Shown: positions 15,151 to 23,453 of the stretch, one piece after another
Layout: each line of letters begins with the position of its first letter
Numbering within the stretch: position 1 is the first letter of the stretch
Origin: Fimbriimonas sp.
Lineage (GTDB): Bacteria > Armatimonadota > Fimbriimonadia > Fimbriimonadales > Fimbriimonadaceae
Assembly (NCBI GenBank): GCA_029866005.1
Contig: JARXAE010000034.1
Coordinates: forward strand, 1 to 40,608
Direction of reading: 5' to 3'
Length of the DNA: 40,608 bases
The notes under the pieces: model-generated
The model's database searches: none
What the model was told of the DNA's origin: nothing
The model's input: the letters and a program-made list of their open reading frames with translations, nothing else
Position numbers and translations under genes: made by a program

Positions 15151-16572
15151 TTAAACGATTGCTTCTTCTGGAGCACTAATTTGTTCAACCAGCGCTGAAG
15201 AAATCTCTCTTTCCCATGTTGGTGCCAAATATCCTTGCATGGTGGGCTCACGCCGCCGCCATCCCCGCCATGCAGCCTTTATTTGCGCCCGAGACGGCAA
15301 GTTAAGTTCGCGCGCCAACCCAAAGAAAGCCAAAGTCTTAATGAGGATCGCTGACGGGTCAAACTGCCACGCAAACACACCATGTTGTGCCCAAAGCTCT
15401 GACTTGTGGTGGGTGTTGTGACCACCCTCTCCGAGAGCAATGATTTCAACAACGGCGTTATTCCGCGAATTGTCTGGCACCTGGAAAGGCTGCTCACCCC
15501 AGATGTGGCTGACGGAGTTGACACAGAAAGTGGCCCAGTTAACGTAACAAACTCGTGCGAGTACTTCCCAAATCGAGATTCCGCCGAGAACCATTGGTGC
15601 TCCGACGCTCACTGCAAGGATGCCAAGATAGACAAGCGGCTGCCCCAGAATGGCAATCGTCTTGTCTTGCTCTATCCCTACGATAACATCAACGAAGCGT
15701 GACCACCGCGCTTTGATCAGCTTCTCAGTGGAAGCAACGATTTTCCCACTCTTATCCTTCACTTCCCAGTGTCCGCGATCCTCCTCCCTAAACTTAAATG
15801 TGGCAGGATTCGGTGAATTTGCAAGCAGATCAGATTTCCAATCTTCGATCGACATCCCTTTGGGACGGCGAAGAGACGGCTCCCGGAACGCCCACATCAT
15901 GAAGCTGTGCATGAAGGCGTAAAACTGTTCAATAAAGATCCCCCGCTTGGAATCCTCAAATACATAAGGCGAATGAACATCGGCCGAAGTTTCACCAAAA
16001 GCATGATGTTTTGAGTGCTTCTTGGTCCACTCGCTGACTGGACCCTGTACGGCCATCGATCCCATGACGAGCAAAATTGCCCGAACCCACTCTGGACACT
16101 TGAAGGATGGGTGAGTTCCGATTCGGTGATACCCTACCGTGATTCCAAATCCGGCGACGATCCAACCCATGGTGAACCAAACAAAATGGTGACCGTAGAT
16201 CATGTACTGACCAACGAAGAACGGCAGCGTGAGCGCGAAAAATCCGATCCTGTAGGCGGATCGCAGAATGCGTGAGCGCCAAACATTGGTAGTTAACTTC
16301 GCATGACGTCCGTTGTAGCTCCGAATTTTCTCAGCGATCTCCTTGTAACTTCGGACAACTGGGTAACGACGGAAAAACGGCCTCACAAATTTGATGTGCG
16401 CCCCAACTAGTAAGCATAACCAAGCTAGCAGACCAAGCGACTGACCAAATTTCGTCGTATCTTGCAGCGCCTGATAAAGAGCAACGAGTCCGCCTATAGG
16501 TGGCATAAAAATGAAAAAGCCGACGATACCAAGTTCAAATCGGCGGTTCGCTGACATGTGAGTTTCAGACAT
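15151..16572 (-). CDS. Fatty acid (acyl-CoA/acyl-lipid) desaturase, Delta-9 type
   Basis: About 473 residues from the ATG at 16572 (MSETHMSANRR). A TTG at 16596 would add 8 residues but lacks a ribosome-binding site. The three histidine clusters of membrane di-iron desaturases are present: GYHRIGTHPSF, KKHSKHHAFGE and EGGHNTHHKSEL. Hydrophobic pairs lie before the first box (IVGFFIFMPPIGGLVALYQAL, FFALTLPFFVGQYMIY) and before the third. The middle, about residues 225-300, is a hydrophilic insertion (SLRRPKGMSIEDWKSDLLANS). It introduces a double bond into saturated acyl chains in the membrane. It is longer than many bacterial desaturases (300-400 aa). The gene sits just downstream of the terminator of the orphan BMP gene, so it probably has its own promoter. 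Confidence 0.92.
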   Translation of the reverse strand: MSETHMSANRRFELGIVGFFIFMPPIGGLVALYQALQDTTKFGQSLGLLAWLCLLVGAHIKFVRPFFRRYPVVRSYKEIAEKIRSYNGRHAKLTTNVWRSRILRSAYRIGFFALTLPFFVGQYMIYGHHFVWFTMGWIVAGFGITVGYHRIGTHPSFKCPEWVRAILLVMGSMAVQGPVSEWTKKHSKHHAFGETSADVHSPYVFEDSKRGIFIEQFYAFMHSFMMWAFREPSLRRPKGMSIEDWKSDLLANSPNPATFKFREEDRGHWEVKDKSGKIVASTEKLIKARWSRFVDVIVGIEQDKTIAILGQPLVYLGILAVSVGAPMVLGGISIWEVLARVCYVNWATFCVNSVSHIWGEQPFQVPDNSRNNAVVEIIALGEGGHNTHHKSELWAQHGVFAWQFDPSAILIKTLAFFGLARELNLPSRAQIKAAWRGWRRREPTMQGYLAPTWEREISSALVEQISAPEEAIV

Positions 16573-16606
16573 AACTGCTGGCAGGGGAGCCGCCAAAACG
16601 GCTTAC

Positions 16607-16652
16607 AAAAAAACCCTGACGGACTTAGTTTAGCACCTCATCCCATCAGGGT
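16607..16652 (-). terminator. Rho-independent terminator of the orphan BMP lipoprotein gene
   Basis: On the minus strand, ACCCTGA (16652-16646) pairs with TCAGGGT (16619-16613) and is followed at once by a run of T (16613-16607). The loop is long (26 nt), but GGA/TCC within it can extend the stem. It lies about 50 bp after the stop of the BMP gene and upstream of the desaturase start. Confidence 0.8.
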
Positions 16653-16700
16653 CATTTCAATGTCCCCTTATCTCAGTACGAGGAACAGGTTCAAAACGGT

Positions 16701-17741
16701 TCAGAGTTTGATTGGAACCGTGATCTTCTTTGCAACAATGTCAGCCTTCACTGCTTCAATTTTCTTGAGGTTATCCTCGCCAATTCGGTCCTTGGTGTTC
16801 TTGAAATCGCTAAGCCCGACCCCGTTCGAGGCCAGATCATAAACCTTTGATCCAGCACTAAATGAGCCGCCCTTGATGTCCTTGATTGTCTGGAAGACCG
16901 ACTCATCAACCCGCTTGATCATGGATGTTAAGACGAATCCTGGAGCTTGATCATCTTGGTTGCTGTCGACCCCGATAGCTAACTTTCCAGCTTCCTTGGC
17001 CGCAGCGATCACGCCAACGCCACAGCGGCCAGCGGCGTGATAAACGATGTCTGCTCCTGCATTGAACAGTGACTTCGCCGACTCTTTTCCGAGTTGCGTA
17101 TCGTCCCAACTCTCGGTGTACTTGCTCGGAAGCATCTCTACCTTGGGATTAGCTGCCATCGCCCCGGCCTTGTATCCAGCTTCAAATTTCTCGATGAGAG
17201 GAATTTTCTTTCCGCCGACGAATCCGATTTTGTTGGATTTGGTCGCGAGCCCTGCAGCGTAACCCGCGAGATAACTTCCCTCCTCTTCGCTGAACAACAA
17301 CGATCGGACATTCGGAGCCTCTACCGTGGCATCGACAATCGCAAACTTTACGTCTGGGAACTTTGGTGCGACTGCGGCGAGTGCTTCCCCTTGCGTGATT
17401 CCGATGGCAAAGATGACATCAAACTTCTGCTCAGCGAGCGTCGTGAGGTTGATGGAGTAATCCTTCTCAGCCTTGCTGTCGACAGTCTGAATTTCGACAC
17501 CAAGCTCTTTCTCTGCTTCCTCAAGTCCCGCGTAGGCCGAGTCGTTAAACGATTTGTCTCCTCGTCCACCACTGTCAAAGACCATGCCGATACGAAGTTT
17601 CTTTCCTCCTGAATCTGGCGTCGACGCTGGAGTTGACGAGGCACTTGAACTCGTCGAGTCGGTGGAGCCTCCGGTGCATCCACTCAAGGTAAAGACTATC
17701 GAAGCTCCAAGAAGGGCAAACAGAATCCTTTTCATACTCAT
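16701..17741 (-). CDS. BMP-family substrate-binding lipoprotein, orphan paralogue
   Basis: About 346 residues from the ATG at 17741 (MSMKRILFALLG), which has GGAG 5 nt upstream; a longer frame to 17786 has no such support. The signal peptide ends in the lipobox LSGC, then a Ser/Thr-rich linker (SSSASSTPASTPDSGG). The mature domain fits BMP/PnrA: KLRIGMVFDSGGRGDKSFNDSAYAGLEEA, VIFAIGITQGEALA, GFVGGKKIPLIEKFEAGYKAG and ADIVYHAAGRCGVGVIAAAKE. It matches the canonical family more closely than the product of 6342-7349. No permease or ATPase adjoins it and a terminator closes it, so it may serve the 7349-2320 transporter with a different ligand, or act as a sensor. Confidence 0.92.
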   Translation of the reverse strand: MSMKRILFALLGASIVFTLSGCTGGSTDSTSSSASSTPASTPDSGGKKLRIGMVFDSGGRGDKSFNDSAYAGLEEAEKELGVEIQTVDSKAEKDYSINLTTLAEQKFDVIFAIGITQGEALAAVAPKFPDVKFAIVDATVEAPNVRSLLFSEEEGSYLAGYAAGLATKSNKIGFVGGKKIPLIEKFEAGYKAGAMAANPKVEMLPSKYTESWDDTQLGKESAKSLFNAGADIVYHAAGRCGVGVIAAAKEAGKLAIGVDSNQDDQAPGFVLTSMIKRVDESVFQTIKDIKGGSFSAGSKVYDLASNGVGLSDFKNTKDRIGEDNLKKIEAVKADIVAKKITVPIKL

Positions 17742-17828
17742 CTCAGCTCCAACACCGACCTGTGTCGGCGAGGTAAACTGGCACATTATGGCGCAATTTT
17801 GTGTTGCGTCGATAAGGAGCCACCCAGT

Positions 17829-18440
17829 TTGATCATTTGTAACCTAACGAAGCTTGAATCCGCCGTCGATCAGATCAGAAAAACTCATCCCAAGCTTCTC
17901 GCCGCCGACGCAGCTCTTGTAGCGTCTGCGCTCAGTCTCACGGGTCGCCACGCCAAGGCCGTTTACGAAGGTCAGTACTTCATCTGGCCAAACGACAACG
18001 AGAAGCTCATGGTCTCAATGTCTGCCCACCTCCACTCGATCAACGCGGTCATCGTTGAATCACTTCCGAAGAAGATCACCAAGAACACGATTCTAGATGA
18101 CGAACCGGTAGTTGTGAACATTGGCCTCGCACCAAATCTTGCTGCAGGCGAAGAGCTTCTCAACACTCGCGAAGACCTCAAAACGATGCTCTCCGATATT
18201 CTCCAAGCCGGAGTCGAGTTTAGCTACTCTTCAGCCGACATCGGATGGCAGTGGGCTCTTGACCGGGCCAATTGGAACACCATCAGCGACGGAGACCTTA
18301 GCCGCCGAATCAAGATCAAGGCTCTTTTCACCGAGGGGGCCGTCGGCTCTGAACAAGGAACAACTACAAAGAAGCGAACAGCAAAGAAAGCTGAGGACGT
18401 TGTCGCAGCTGCAGTTGAAGAGGAAGTCGTCGCCGGATAG
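17829..18440 (+). CDS. Conserved-looking protein of unknown function with charged C-terminal tail
   Basis: 203 residues from the TTG at 17829, chosen because AAGGAG sits 9 nt upstream (17814-17819); a TTG at 17799 has no such site. No signal peptide or membrane segment. The N-terminal two thirds are mixed alpha/beta: KLESAVDQIRKTHPKLLAADAALVASAL, GRHAKAVYEGQYFIWPNDNEKLM, VVNIGLAPNLAAGEELLNTREDL and FSYSSADIGWQWALDRANW. The last 35 residues are a low-complexity Lys/Ala/Glu tail. I do not recognise the family. It is divergent from the orphan BMP gene across about 90 bp and is closed by the hairpin at 18461-18489. Confidence 0.75.
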   Translation: MIICNLTKLESAVDQIRKTHPKLLAADAALVASALSLTGRHAKAVYEGQYFIWPNDNEKLMVSMSAHLHSINAVIVESLPKKITKNTILDDEPVVVNIGLAPNLAAGEELLNTREDLKTMLSDILQAGVEFSYSSADIGWQWALDRANWNTISDGDLSRRIKIKALFTEGAVGSEQGTTTKKRTAKKAEDVVAAAVEEEVVAG

Positions 18441-18460
18441 GCGAACTCTCGAAGAAGAAT

Positions 18461-18489
18461 AGTGCACTCGTTTATCGAGTGCACTTTTT
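18461..18489 (+). terminator. Rho-independent terminator after the unknown gene at 17829-18440
   Basis: AGTGCACTCG (18461-18470) pairs perfectly with CGAGTGCACT (18476-18485) around the loop TTTAT, followed by T-rich sequence TTTTTATTT. It is 20 bp after the stop codon. Its T-run touches the stop of the convergent M16-like gene, so both transcripts meet here. Confidence 0.93.
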
Positions 18490-19630
18490 ATTTGAAGCTG
18501 ATCGACGAATTCTCGAGAAGAGTTTTGAGGCGTGCTCTGACGGTATCAAGTCCGGCTCCTGATATCCACGCGCCTGCCGCGAACGTGGCAGATTTCTTGT
18601 GATTTAGGTACAGATCGCGAAAGAGAATCTCATTATCATCACCTGAGGTCATCTCCGTTTGACCGAGCTTTATTGGTAGCCCAGGCTGTCCCCACTCGAA
18701 GTACCCTTTGAGGAGTCCACGCGCATGCTGAAGATCTTTCTCAGATATTCTCTCAGTTTCTGCGACCATCTGAGACAACAACTTTGTGACAGCACCTTCT
18801 TCCAAAATTCGTTGGTCGGTTGCAATCGCGATTCTAAACTCCCAGCCTGTTTGTGTCGGAACCAAGAAGGCATCCTGCAGGTAACTCATCTTCAGCTGTT
18901 CGCGACACAATCGCCAGAGAATTGAGTCCTTTCCTCCGCCCATCAGAGTTGCCGCAAGAAGATCCTCGGCGTTGAGTAGCGGAATTTTTGATGCCAGAAC
19001 GAGGATCGGTGGCTTTCCAATATCCAGCGTCAGTTTCGGCGAACGCCCAGAAACCGTCTTCTGGGGAGCATACTCTTGCCAAAATCTCTCCCGCTCCCTC
19101 CAAAGTTGACTCGCTCGACCGACCACGACGGGACCTCGAACACCGATGGTGATTGCCTCAGGCCGAATCACATACTTCCATACATCTCGCAGGCTAGCTT
19201 GGTCTACTTCCATTACTGCCGTTTCAAAAGAGCGGATGGCTCTCTGCCAAGGTTGAGTGATCGGAACGGTTTCGATCTTGATAGCGTCGGGCAGGAACGT
19301 CGGATCGGTAAGAACGCTCGAAAGTACGCTTAGTCCGGCGCCAAGGTCCTTGGGCTCAACCGTGAGGCCAATCCGTAAGGCATCGGCAAGTTGATCGATT
19401 CGAAATCGATAACCGGGCGCTAGTATTCGCGAAATGTCTCGACGTCCGTACTGAGGCGTCATCTTGATCGCATTACGGGCTGCCTGCTCAAGACGAAATC
19501 GGTGTCCCGGCTCTAGCGGTGGAAGCTCAATGAGCGCCTCAATCGCAACGACATCCCCGGAAGGAGTCGGAAACTCAATCAGGTGAGGCATCAACACTGC
19601 CCGACCCATAATGAGGGCGGAAACAATCAT
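18488..19630 (-). CDS. M16-family peptidase-like protein, apparently non-catalytic subunit
   Basis: A 380-residue protein with the weak features of an M16 domain pair: RFRIDQLADALRIGLTVEPKDLGAGLSVLSSVLTDPTF in the first half, and AATLMGGGKDSILWRLCREQLKMSYLQDAFLVPTQTGWEFRIAIAT in the second. The latter resembles the C-terminal M16 half (small-residue loop, then R-x-x-x-x-x-YS-type segment). No HxxEH zinc motif is present. M16B peptidases are often pairs of one active and one inactive subunit, and its start overlaps the stop of the active-site gene upstream by 4 bp, consistent with a fixed stoichiometry complex. A short hydrophobic N-terminus (IVSALIMGRAVLM) might be a poor signal peptide. Confidence 0.75.
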   Translation of the reverse strand: MIVSALIMGRAVLMPHLIEFPTPSGDVVAIEALIELPPLEPGHRFRLEQAARNAIKMTPQYGRRDISRILAPGYRFRIDQLADALRIGLTVEPKDLGAGLSVLSSVLTDPTFLPDAIKIETVPITQPWQRAIRSFETAVMEVDQASLRDVWKYVIRPEAITIGVRGPVVVGRASQLWRERERFWQEYAPQKTVSGRSPKLTLDIGKPPILVLASKIPLLNAEDLLAATLMGGGKDSILWRLCREQLKMSYLQDAFLVPTQTGWEFRIAIATDQRILEEGAVTKLLSQMVAETERISEKDLQHARGLLKGYFEWGQPGLPIKLGQTEMTSGDDNEILFRDLYLNHKKSATFAAGAWISGAGLDTVRARLKTLLENSSISFK

Positions 19631-20775
19631 TTAGCAACCGCCTGAATCTGTCGCCAGTAGTTTAGGAACTGCTGGTAGTCGGTATATTCCACCTGCTCCC
19701 ATAATTTTGAGGGTCTCTGACTGAGACTGGCGCTCAATAGCGTTCCGTAGAATGAAGCCGCCTTAGCTGCAGTTGAGGTCTCACCTCTGATCCAGGCGTA
19801 GGTATAGGCCTTTCCGATCCGGAACGCAGTGGCAGGATCCTCATCTTTTAGAACCTTGGCAATTTCTTCTGCCGGATCTTGGGAACCAAGCAAAGCAACC
19901 CCAGGTCTAGCGGAGACGGAATAGCTAAAGAATGGCCGTGATAAACGGGCACTTGCGCCGAAGGCGGCGACGAGGGCCGCGATCGAACCCGCAGATCCGA
20001 TTGGCGGTACGACGATTGCCGCAAGTTGTTTCGTTCCGTATGATCCCGAAATCGTGCGTGGCGTCCACTGCTTGAGAGCACCCTTTGGAAATCCAACCAG
20101 TTCAGGACGGATCAGGTTCGTCACTTCATTCTTGTCCACCGGTCCAGCAACGGAAACCACAATCTGACTTCCAACAGTCAGCTTTTTCCAGAGCGAGGTG
20201 AGTTGTTCCGGCGTCGCCTTCGCACATGATTCCGCATCCCCCGACATCGAAACCCCTTGTTCCTCAAAGACAGAACTCCAGGCTTCGGCCGAAGAAGCTG
20301 AGACAGAATCTAGTAGGGCTAATTCGTGGCCGATGATTGCAGCTTCTCTCGCGATCTCTTCCTTTGAAACCGATTTCCATTCGAGAAACTTTCGCATCGT
20401 TGCAACGACAACCGGCAGCAATTCGGGAGGCACCCGCCAACCGAATTTCACCGTATCACGCGAGGTAGCCGCGTCCAGCGCTCCTCCGGCTGATTCGATC
20501 AGAACATCATGTCCAGGAACGGATCGAGCAATGATGTGCTCCATTAGATGCCGATATCCAAAAGTCGTGGGCGAGTCCGGAGCATTCGCATTAGATACGA
20601 ACACCTGAAAGCTCACAAGCTTCGACGGAATCTGCTGCACAAAAATCACCGCGTCATTTGGCAAAATGGTTCTCAGAGCGTTTTCTTCACGAAAACGAGA
20701 TTGACCGAGCACCAACGTAGCAGCAAGGGAACACAACGGCAAAGCGTAGAAAGTATACGACGGCGGTACAATCAC
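19627..20775 (-). CDS. M16-family zinc peptidase, catalytic subunit (exported)
   Basis: A 382-residue protein from a GTG at 20775 (no clear ribosome-binding site, so the start is uncertain). It has a signal-like segment YALPLCSLAATLVLGQS. The inverted zinc motif is present as RHLMEH (His76, Glu79, His80), with the third ligand probably Glu151 in EEIAREAAIIGHEL. FQVFVSNANAPDSPTTFGYRHL matches the usual strand before the motif. The second half (about 200-382) is an M16 C-terminal-like domain, partly degenerate. It should cleave peptides in the periplasm, together with the partner encoded immediately downstream (4 bp overlap). It diverges from the exported-protein gene at 20802, leaving only about 26 bp for both promoters. 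Confidence 0.88.
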   Translation of the reverse strand: MIVPPSYTFYALPLCSLAATLVLGQSRFREENALRTILPNDAVIFVQQIPSKLVSFQVFVSNANAPDSPTTFGYRHLMEHIIARSVPGHDVLIESAGGALDAATSRDTVKFGWRVPPELLPVVVATMRKFLEWKSVSKEEIAREAAIIGHELALLDSVSASSAEAWSSVFEEQGVSMSGDAESCAKATPEQLTSLWKKLTVGSQIVVSVAGPVDKNEVTNLIRPELVGFPKGALKQWTPRTISGSYGTKQLAAIVVPPIGSAGSIAALVAAFGASARLSRPFFSYSVSARPGVALLGSQDPAEEIAKVLKDEDPATAFRIGKAYTYAWIRGETSTAAKAASFYGTLLSASLSQRPSKLWEQVEYTDYQQFLNYWRQIQAVAK

Positions 20776-20801
20776 GAAGTCAGCCAGCGGTTGAATTGAC
20801 C

Positions 20802-21458
20802 ATGAAATTTGCCCTCTTATCCATTGTCGCCCTCAGCGCCATTTCTGCTGCGCAGGTCAGCCCAGTAGCTGGAGGCAAATACAAATTTGCAACGAAATAC
20901 GCGAAGGGGCAAGTCTTCAAATACAACATGCGAATGCAGGTGGGCGGACCTCAGCCGACCAAGCAGAATTTTGCCGTCGTGGTAAAAGTCATCGACGTCA
21001 AGGCTAACGGAGACAAAGTCATTCAAACCTCGACGACTTCCCCCGGAGAGAAGCCGCAGGTTTCAACAATGACGCTCGACAAGTTTGGAAAGCCGACAGA
21101 TAATAACTTCGGCTCATTTACCGGGTCCCTGGGACTTCCTCTGGATGCTATCAAAGTGGGTCAACGTTGGTCGGGGGACGTGAAGATGGCCGGCGGGGTA
21201 GCCGGTGGGGTGCCCATCAAAGGGGACTATGTTTTTAAGGGCATCTCGACGGTCAACAGGACGAAAGTTGCCACCATTGCTTTCTCCATGGATATGAAAG
21301 CGTTGTTTGGTTCTTCCGGTAGCGGAACTCAGGTCGTGAGGGTATCCGACGGTCAACTCTACTCGATGAGCATGGTAATGAGCATGACCATTCCAAACCA
21401 GAAGACTCAAAAGAGCACAAAGGCGGAGATGAACATCTCGGTTGCAATGGTTAAGTGA
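20802..21458 (+). CDS. Exported protein of unknown function
   Basis: 218 residues from the ATG at 20802 (MKFALLSIVALSAISAAQ). A classical signal peptide is cleaved near Ala17-Ala18. The mature protein is almost entirely beta-prone, with repeated strand-turn patterns (QVFKYNMRMQV, FAVVVKVIDVKANGDKVI, DYVFKGISTVNRTKVATIAFSMDM, LYSMSMVMSMTI). It resembles the DUF6263 type of exported proteins in layout, but I would not assign it. No catalytic motif is seen. It is first of three plus-strand genes; its TGA overlaps the next ATG (TGATG). Confidence 0.78.
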   Translation: MKFALLSIVALSAISAAQVSPVAGGKYKFATKYAKGQVFKYNMRMQVGGPQPTKQNFAVVVKVIDVKANGDKVIQTSTTSPGEKPQVSTMTLDKFGKPTDNNFGSFTGSLGLPLDAIKVGQRWSGDVKMAGGVAGGVPIKGDYVFKGISTVNRTKVATIAFSMDMKALFGSSGSGTQVVRVSDGQLYSMSMVMSMTIPNQKTQKSTKAEMNISVAMVK

Positions 21459-22144
21459 TGACAGCCGGATCTTCAAACCCCCTCATTTCGGAGTTACTCC
21501 GATCGCATCCTCGCATTGAGCCTGTTAGTTCCAGTCATCCTGGGATCGAATTCGGTCAAAGGTCGGTCGCTCGAAGCACGACCGAGGTCGGTGGATTGAT
21601 TGAGCTCATCGATAACAATCCGCTCGTATGTGCGACCGACGCTTGGGTCCCCTCTCCGGCAGGAACGTTGGCGCTCCTAGCCCTAGGACCGATCTCCGAA
21701 GCAGGACTGCTCATCGAAGCTCCAGCCGTACTCACGTCTTTCCCCGACGCAGATCAAACACTCATCGAGCGCGAGCTTCTCTCCGCCAGTTGGGATGCAG
21801 GGATCATGTTACAAACCGAGAACCACGATCTTGGGTCGGTGAGAGGTGCTTACGTCGTCGCCAAAATCAGAAACCCCGACAACTTTGACGACCTTGATGA
21901 GATCTACCGTGACCGCTACGCCCGCTCATTCTTTGTACGCGAACGAGGCGACGCGGAGTGGACCAAGGAACTCGTTGCCGACACGCCATTCGCATACTAC
22001 TATCTCGAACTTTCGCCCGGAGAGAGTGAGAGCCTGCTAAGCATCCACGTGATGGCGGATATTAACGGAAAGCTCGGTGCGGCTCAGTACGTCCACATGA
22101 TGAACGTAATGTGCGGATTTGAGGAGTCTCTCGGAATCCTCTGA
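21458..22144 (+). CDS. ArgC-like protein (N-acetyl-gamma-glutamyl-phosphate reductase fold), probably inactive
   Basis: 228 residues from the ATG at 21458, which overlaps the previous stop. Several segments line up with ArgC. The start LISELLRSHPRIEPVSSSHPG resembles the helix after the Rossmann glycine loop. PSPAGTLALLALGPISEAGLL resembles the NPGCYPT...LALaPL..aGLI active-site segment. EIYRDRYARSFFVRERG resembles the FY...pFV strand. The end INGKLGAAQYVHMMNVMCGFEESLGI resembles NLvKGAAGQAvQnmNlmfG.EtaGL. The Gly-rich NADP loop is missing and the catalytic Cys position appears as Pro. Full-length ArgC is about 340 aa. The identification is mine from motifs and needs a profile search. It is coupled to the symporter gene (1 bp gap). 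Confidence 0.5.
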   Translation: MTAGSSNPLISELLRSHPRIEPVSSSHPGIEFGQRSVARSTTEVGGLIELIDNNPLVCATDAWVPSPAGTLALLALGPISEAGLLIEAPAVLTSFPDADQTLIERELLSASWDAGIMLQTENHDLGSVRGAYVVAKIRNPDNFDDLDEIYRDRYARSFFVRERGDAEWTKELVADTPFAYYYLELSPGESESLLSIHVMADINGKLGAAQYVHMMNVMCGFEESLGIL

Positions 22145-22145
22145 G

Positions 22146-23453
22146 ATGACGACGTCAAGTAGAATGCGCGTTATGGTGGCGTACAAGCGCATTCCCCTCT
22201 TCATCAAGATCATCATCTCGCTGCTCATCGGCGCGGTGTTGGGTCACGCTTGGCACTCAGACTTTGGACCGCTAGTCAGCCTCACCGAAGCTACTGGGAT
22301 CAACGGAGAATCCTTCAAATGGATTGCTGACTTGATCCTGCGAGTCCTCCGTCTTCTCGCAACTCCGCTCATATTCACTGCAGTCATCGGCTCGATCATC
22401 GGCGCAAACATCACCGGTCGGAAAGCAGGAAAGCTGATGTGGCTTTTGATGAGCAACACCGTCATCGCCATTTTGGTAGGCCTTCTGGTCGCAAATGTCG
22501 TACGCCCCGGCGATCACCTTCGAAACGTCTTCACCGAGAAGGGTCCCGCCCCCGAAAAGGAACCGTACAACATCTGGAATCACCTTTTGGATTCCATTCC
22601 AACCGACTTCATTTCCCCTTTCCAGAAGAACGACATCATCGGGATCATCATCATCGCGATCGCTTTTGGCATCGCAATGCGTATGCTCCTCCACTCTGAG
22701 CAGCCCGCTTTGAAGTCCACAATCGAACACTTCCAGAAGACGCTCAACGCCTTCTTCCAGCTGACGTCCAAAATTCTCCACTGGGTTTTCGAACTTGTAC
22801 CGCTTGCGGTCTTCGCCGTGGTCACCCGTGTTGTAGCCACCAAAGGGCTGGAAAGCCTCACCGGTATGGGAGTTTGGGTCCTCAGCGTGGTGGGTGCTCT
22901 CCTCATCATGGGAAGTTTCTATCTCATCCGCATGTCGCTCTCCAGCCGAATCTCACCGCTGGTCTTCCTCAAAGGCGGAAAAGACGCGTTCTTTATGGCG
23001 TTCTCCACCGCATCTTCCGCTGCGACCCTGCCCGTCACCTACCGCTGCGCGACTGAAAACTTGAAAATCAAGGATGAGAACGCCAGCATGGGAATCATGG
23101 TCGGCGGTACTTTCAATCACGACGGAACCGCACTCTACGAAGCCATGGCGGCACTGTTTATTGCCCAAGGGATCGGTATGCACCTTCCCGTGGGTCAACA
23201 AGTGATCGTGGTGATCATGTCCGTCATCGCCAGCGTCGGCGCCGCCGGAATTCCCGAAGCGGGACTGGTTACAATGCTCGCCGTCTTCAAAGCCGTCAAC
23301 CTCCCGGTGGAGTACATTCCGCTCCTTCTTACCGTTGACTGGTTCCTGGACCGATGTCGCACAACCATCAACGTGATGGGCGACATGGCTTCCACCGCCA
23401 TCCTCGAAGGCCGAGAGGCACCTACGGAACGGTTACCAATGGAGACAACTTAA
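22146..23453 (+). CDS. Dicarboxylate/amino acid:cation symporter (DAACS family)
   Basis: 435 residues from the ATG at 22146 (MTTSSRMRVMVAYKR). About eight membrane helices and two re-entrant hairpins. The substrate and cation signatures of GltP/GltT proteins are present: the serine-rich hairpin FSTASSAATLPVTYRCATENL, the helix VGGTFNHDGTALYEAMAALFIAQ (in place of the usual NMDGT, NHDGT), and LTVDWFLDRCRTTINVMGDM, whose Asp and Arg contact the substrate carboxylate and amine. It would import glutamate, aspartate or C4-dicarboxylates with Na+ or H+. It follows the ArgC-like gene at once and converges with the aspartic protease gene with a 32 bp overlap. Confidence 0.93.
   Translation: MTTSSRMRVMVAYKRIPLFIKIIISLLIGAVLGHAWHSDFGPLVSLTEATGINGESFKWIADLILRVLRLLATPLIFTAVIGSIIGANITGRKAGKLMWLLMSNTVIAILVGLLVANVVRPGDHLRNVFTEKGPAPEKEPYNIWNHLLDSIPTDFISPFQKNDIIGIIIIAIAFGIAMRMLLHSEQPALKSTIEHFQKTLNAFFQLTSKILHWVFELVPLAVFAVVTRVVATKGLESLTGMGVWVLSVVGALLIMGSFYLIRMSLSSRISPLVFLKGGKDAFFMAFSTASSAATLPVTYRCATENLKIKDENASMGIMVGGTFNHDGTALYEAMAALFIAQGIGMHLPVGQQVIVVIMSVIASVGAAGIPEAGLVTMLAVFKAVNLPVEYIPLLLTVDWFLDRCRTTINVMGDMASTAILEGREAPTERLPMETT

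Noticed and set aside
17742-17828. Riboswitch between the orphan BMP gene and the unknown gene
   Set aside because: Only short inverted repeats are present and no known riboswitch core was recognised.
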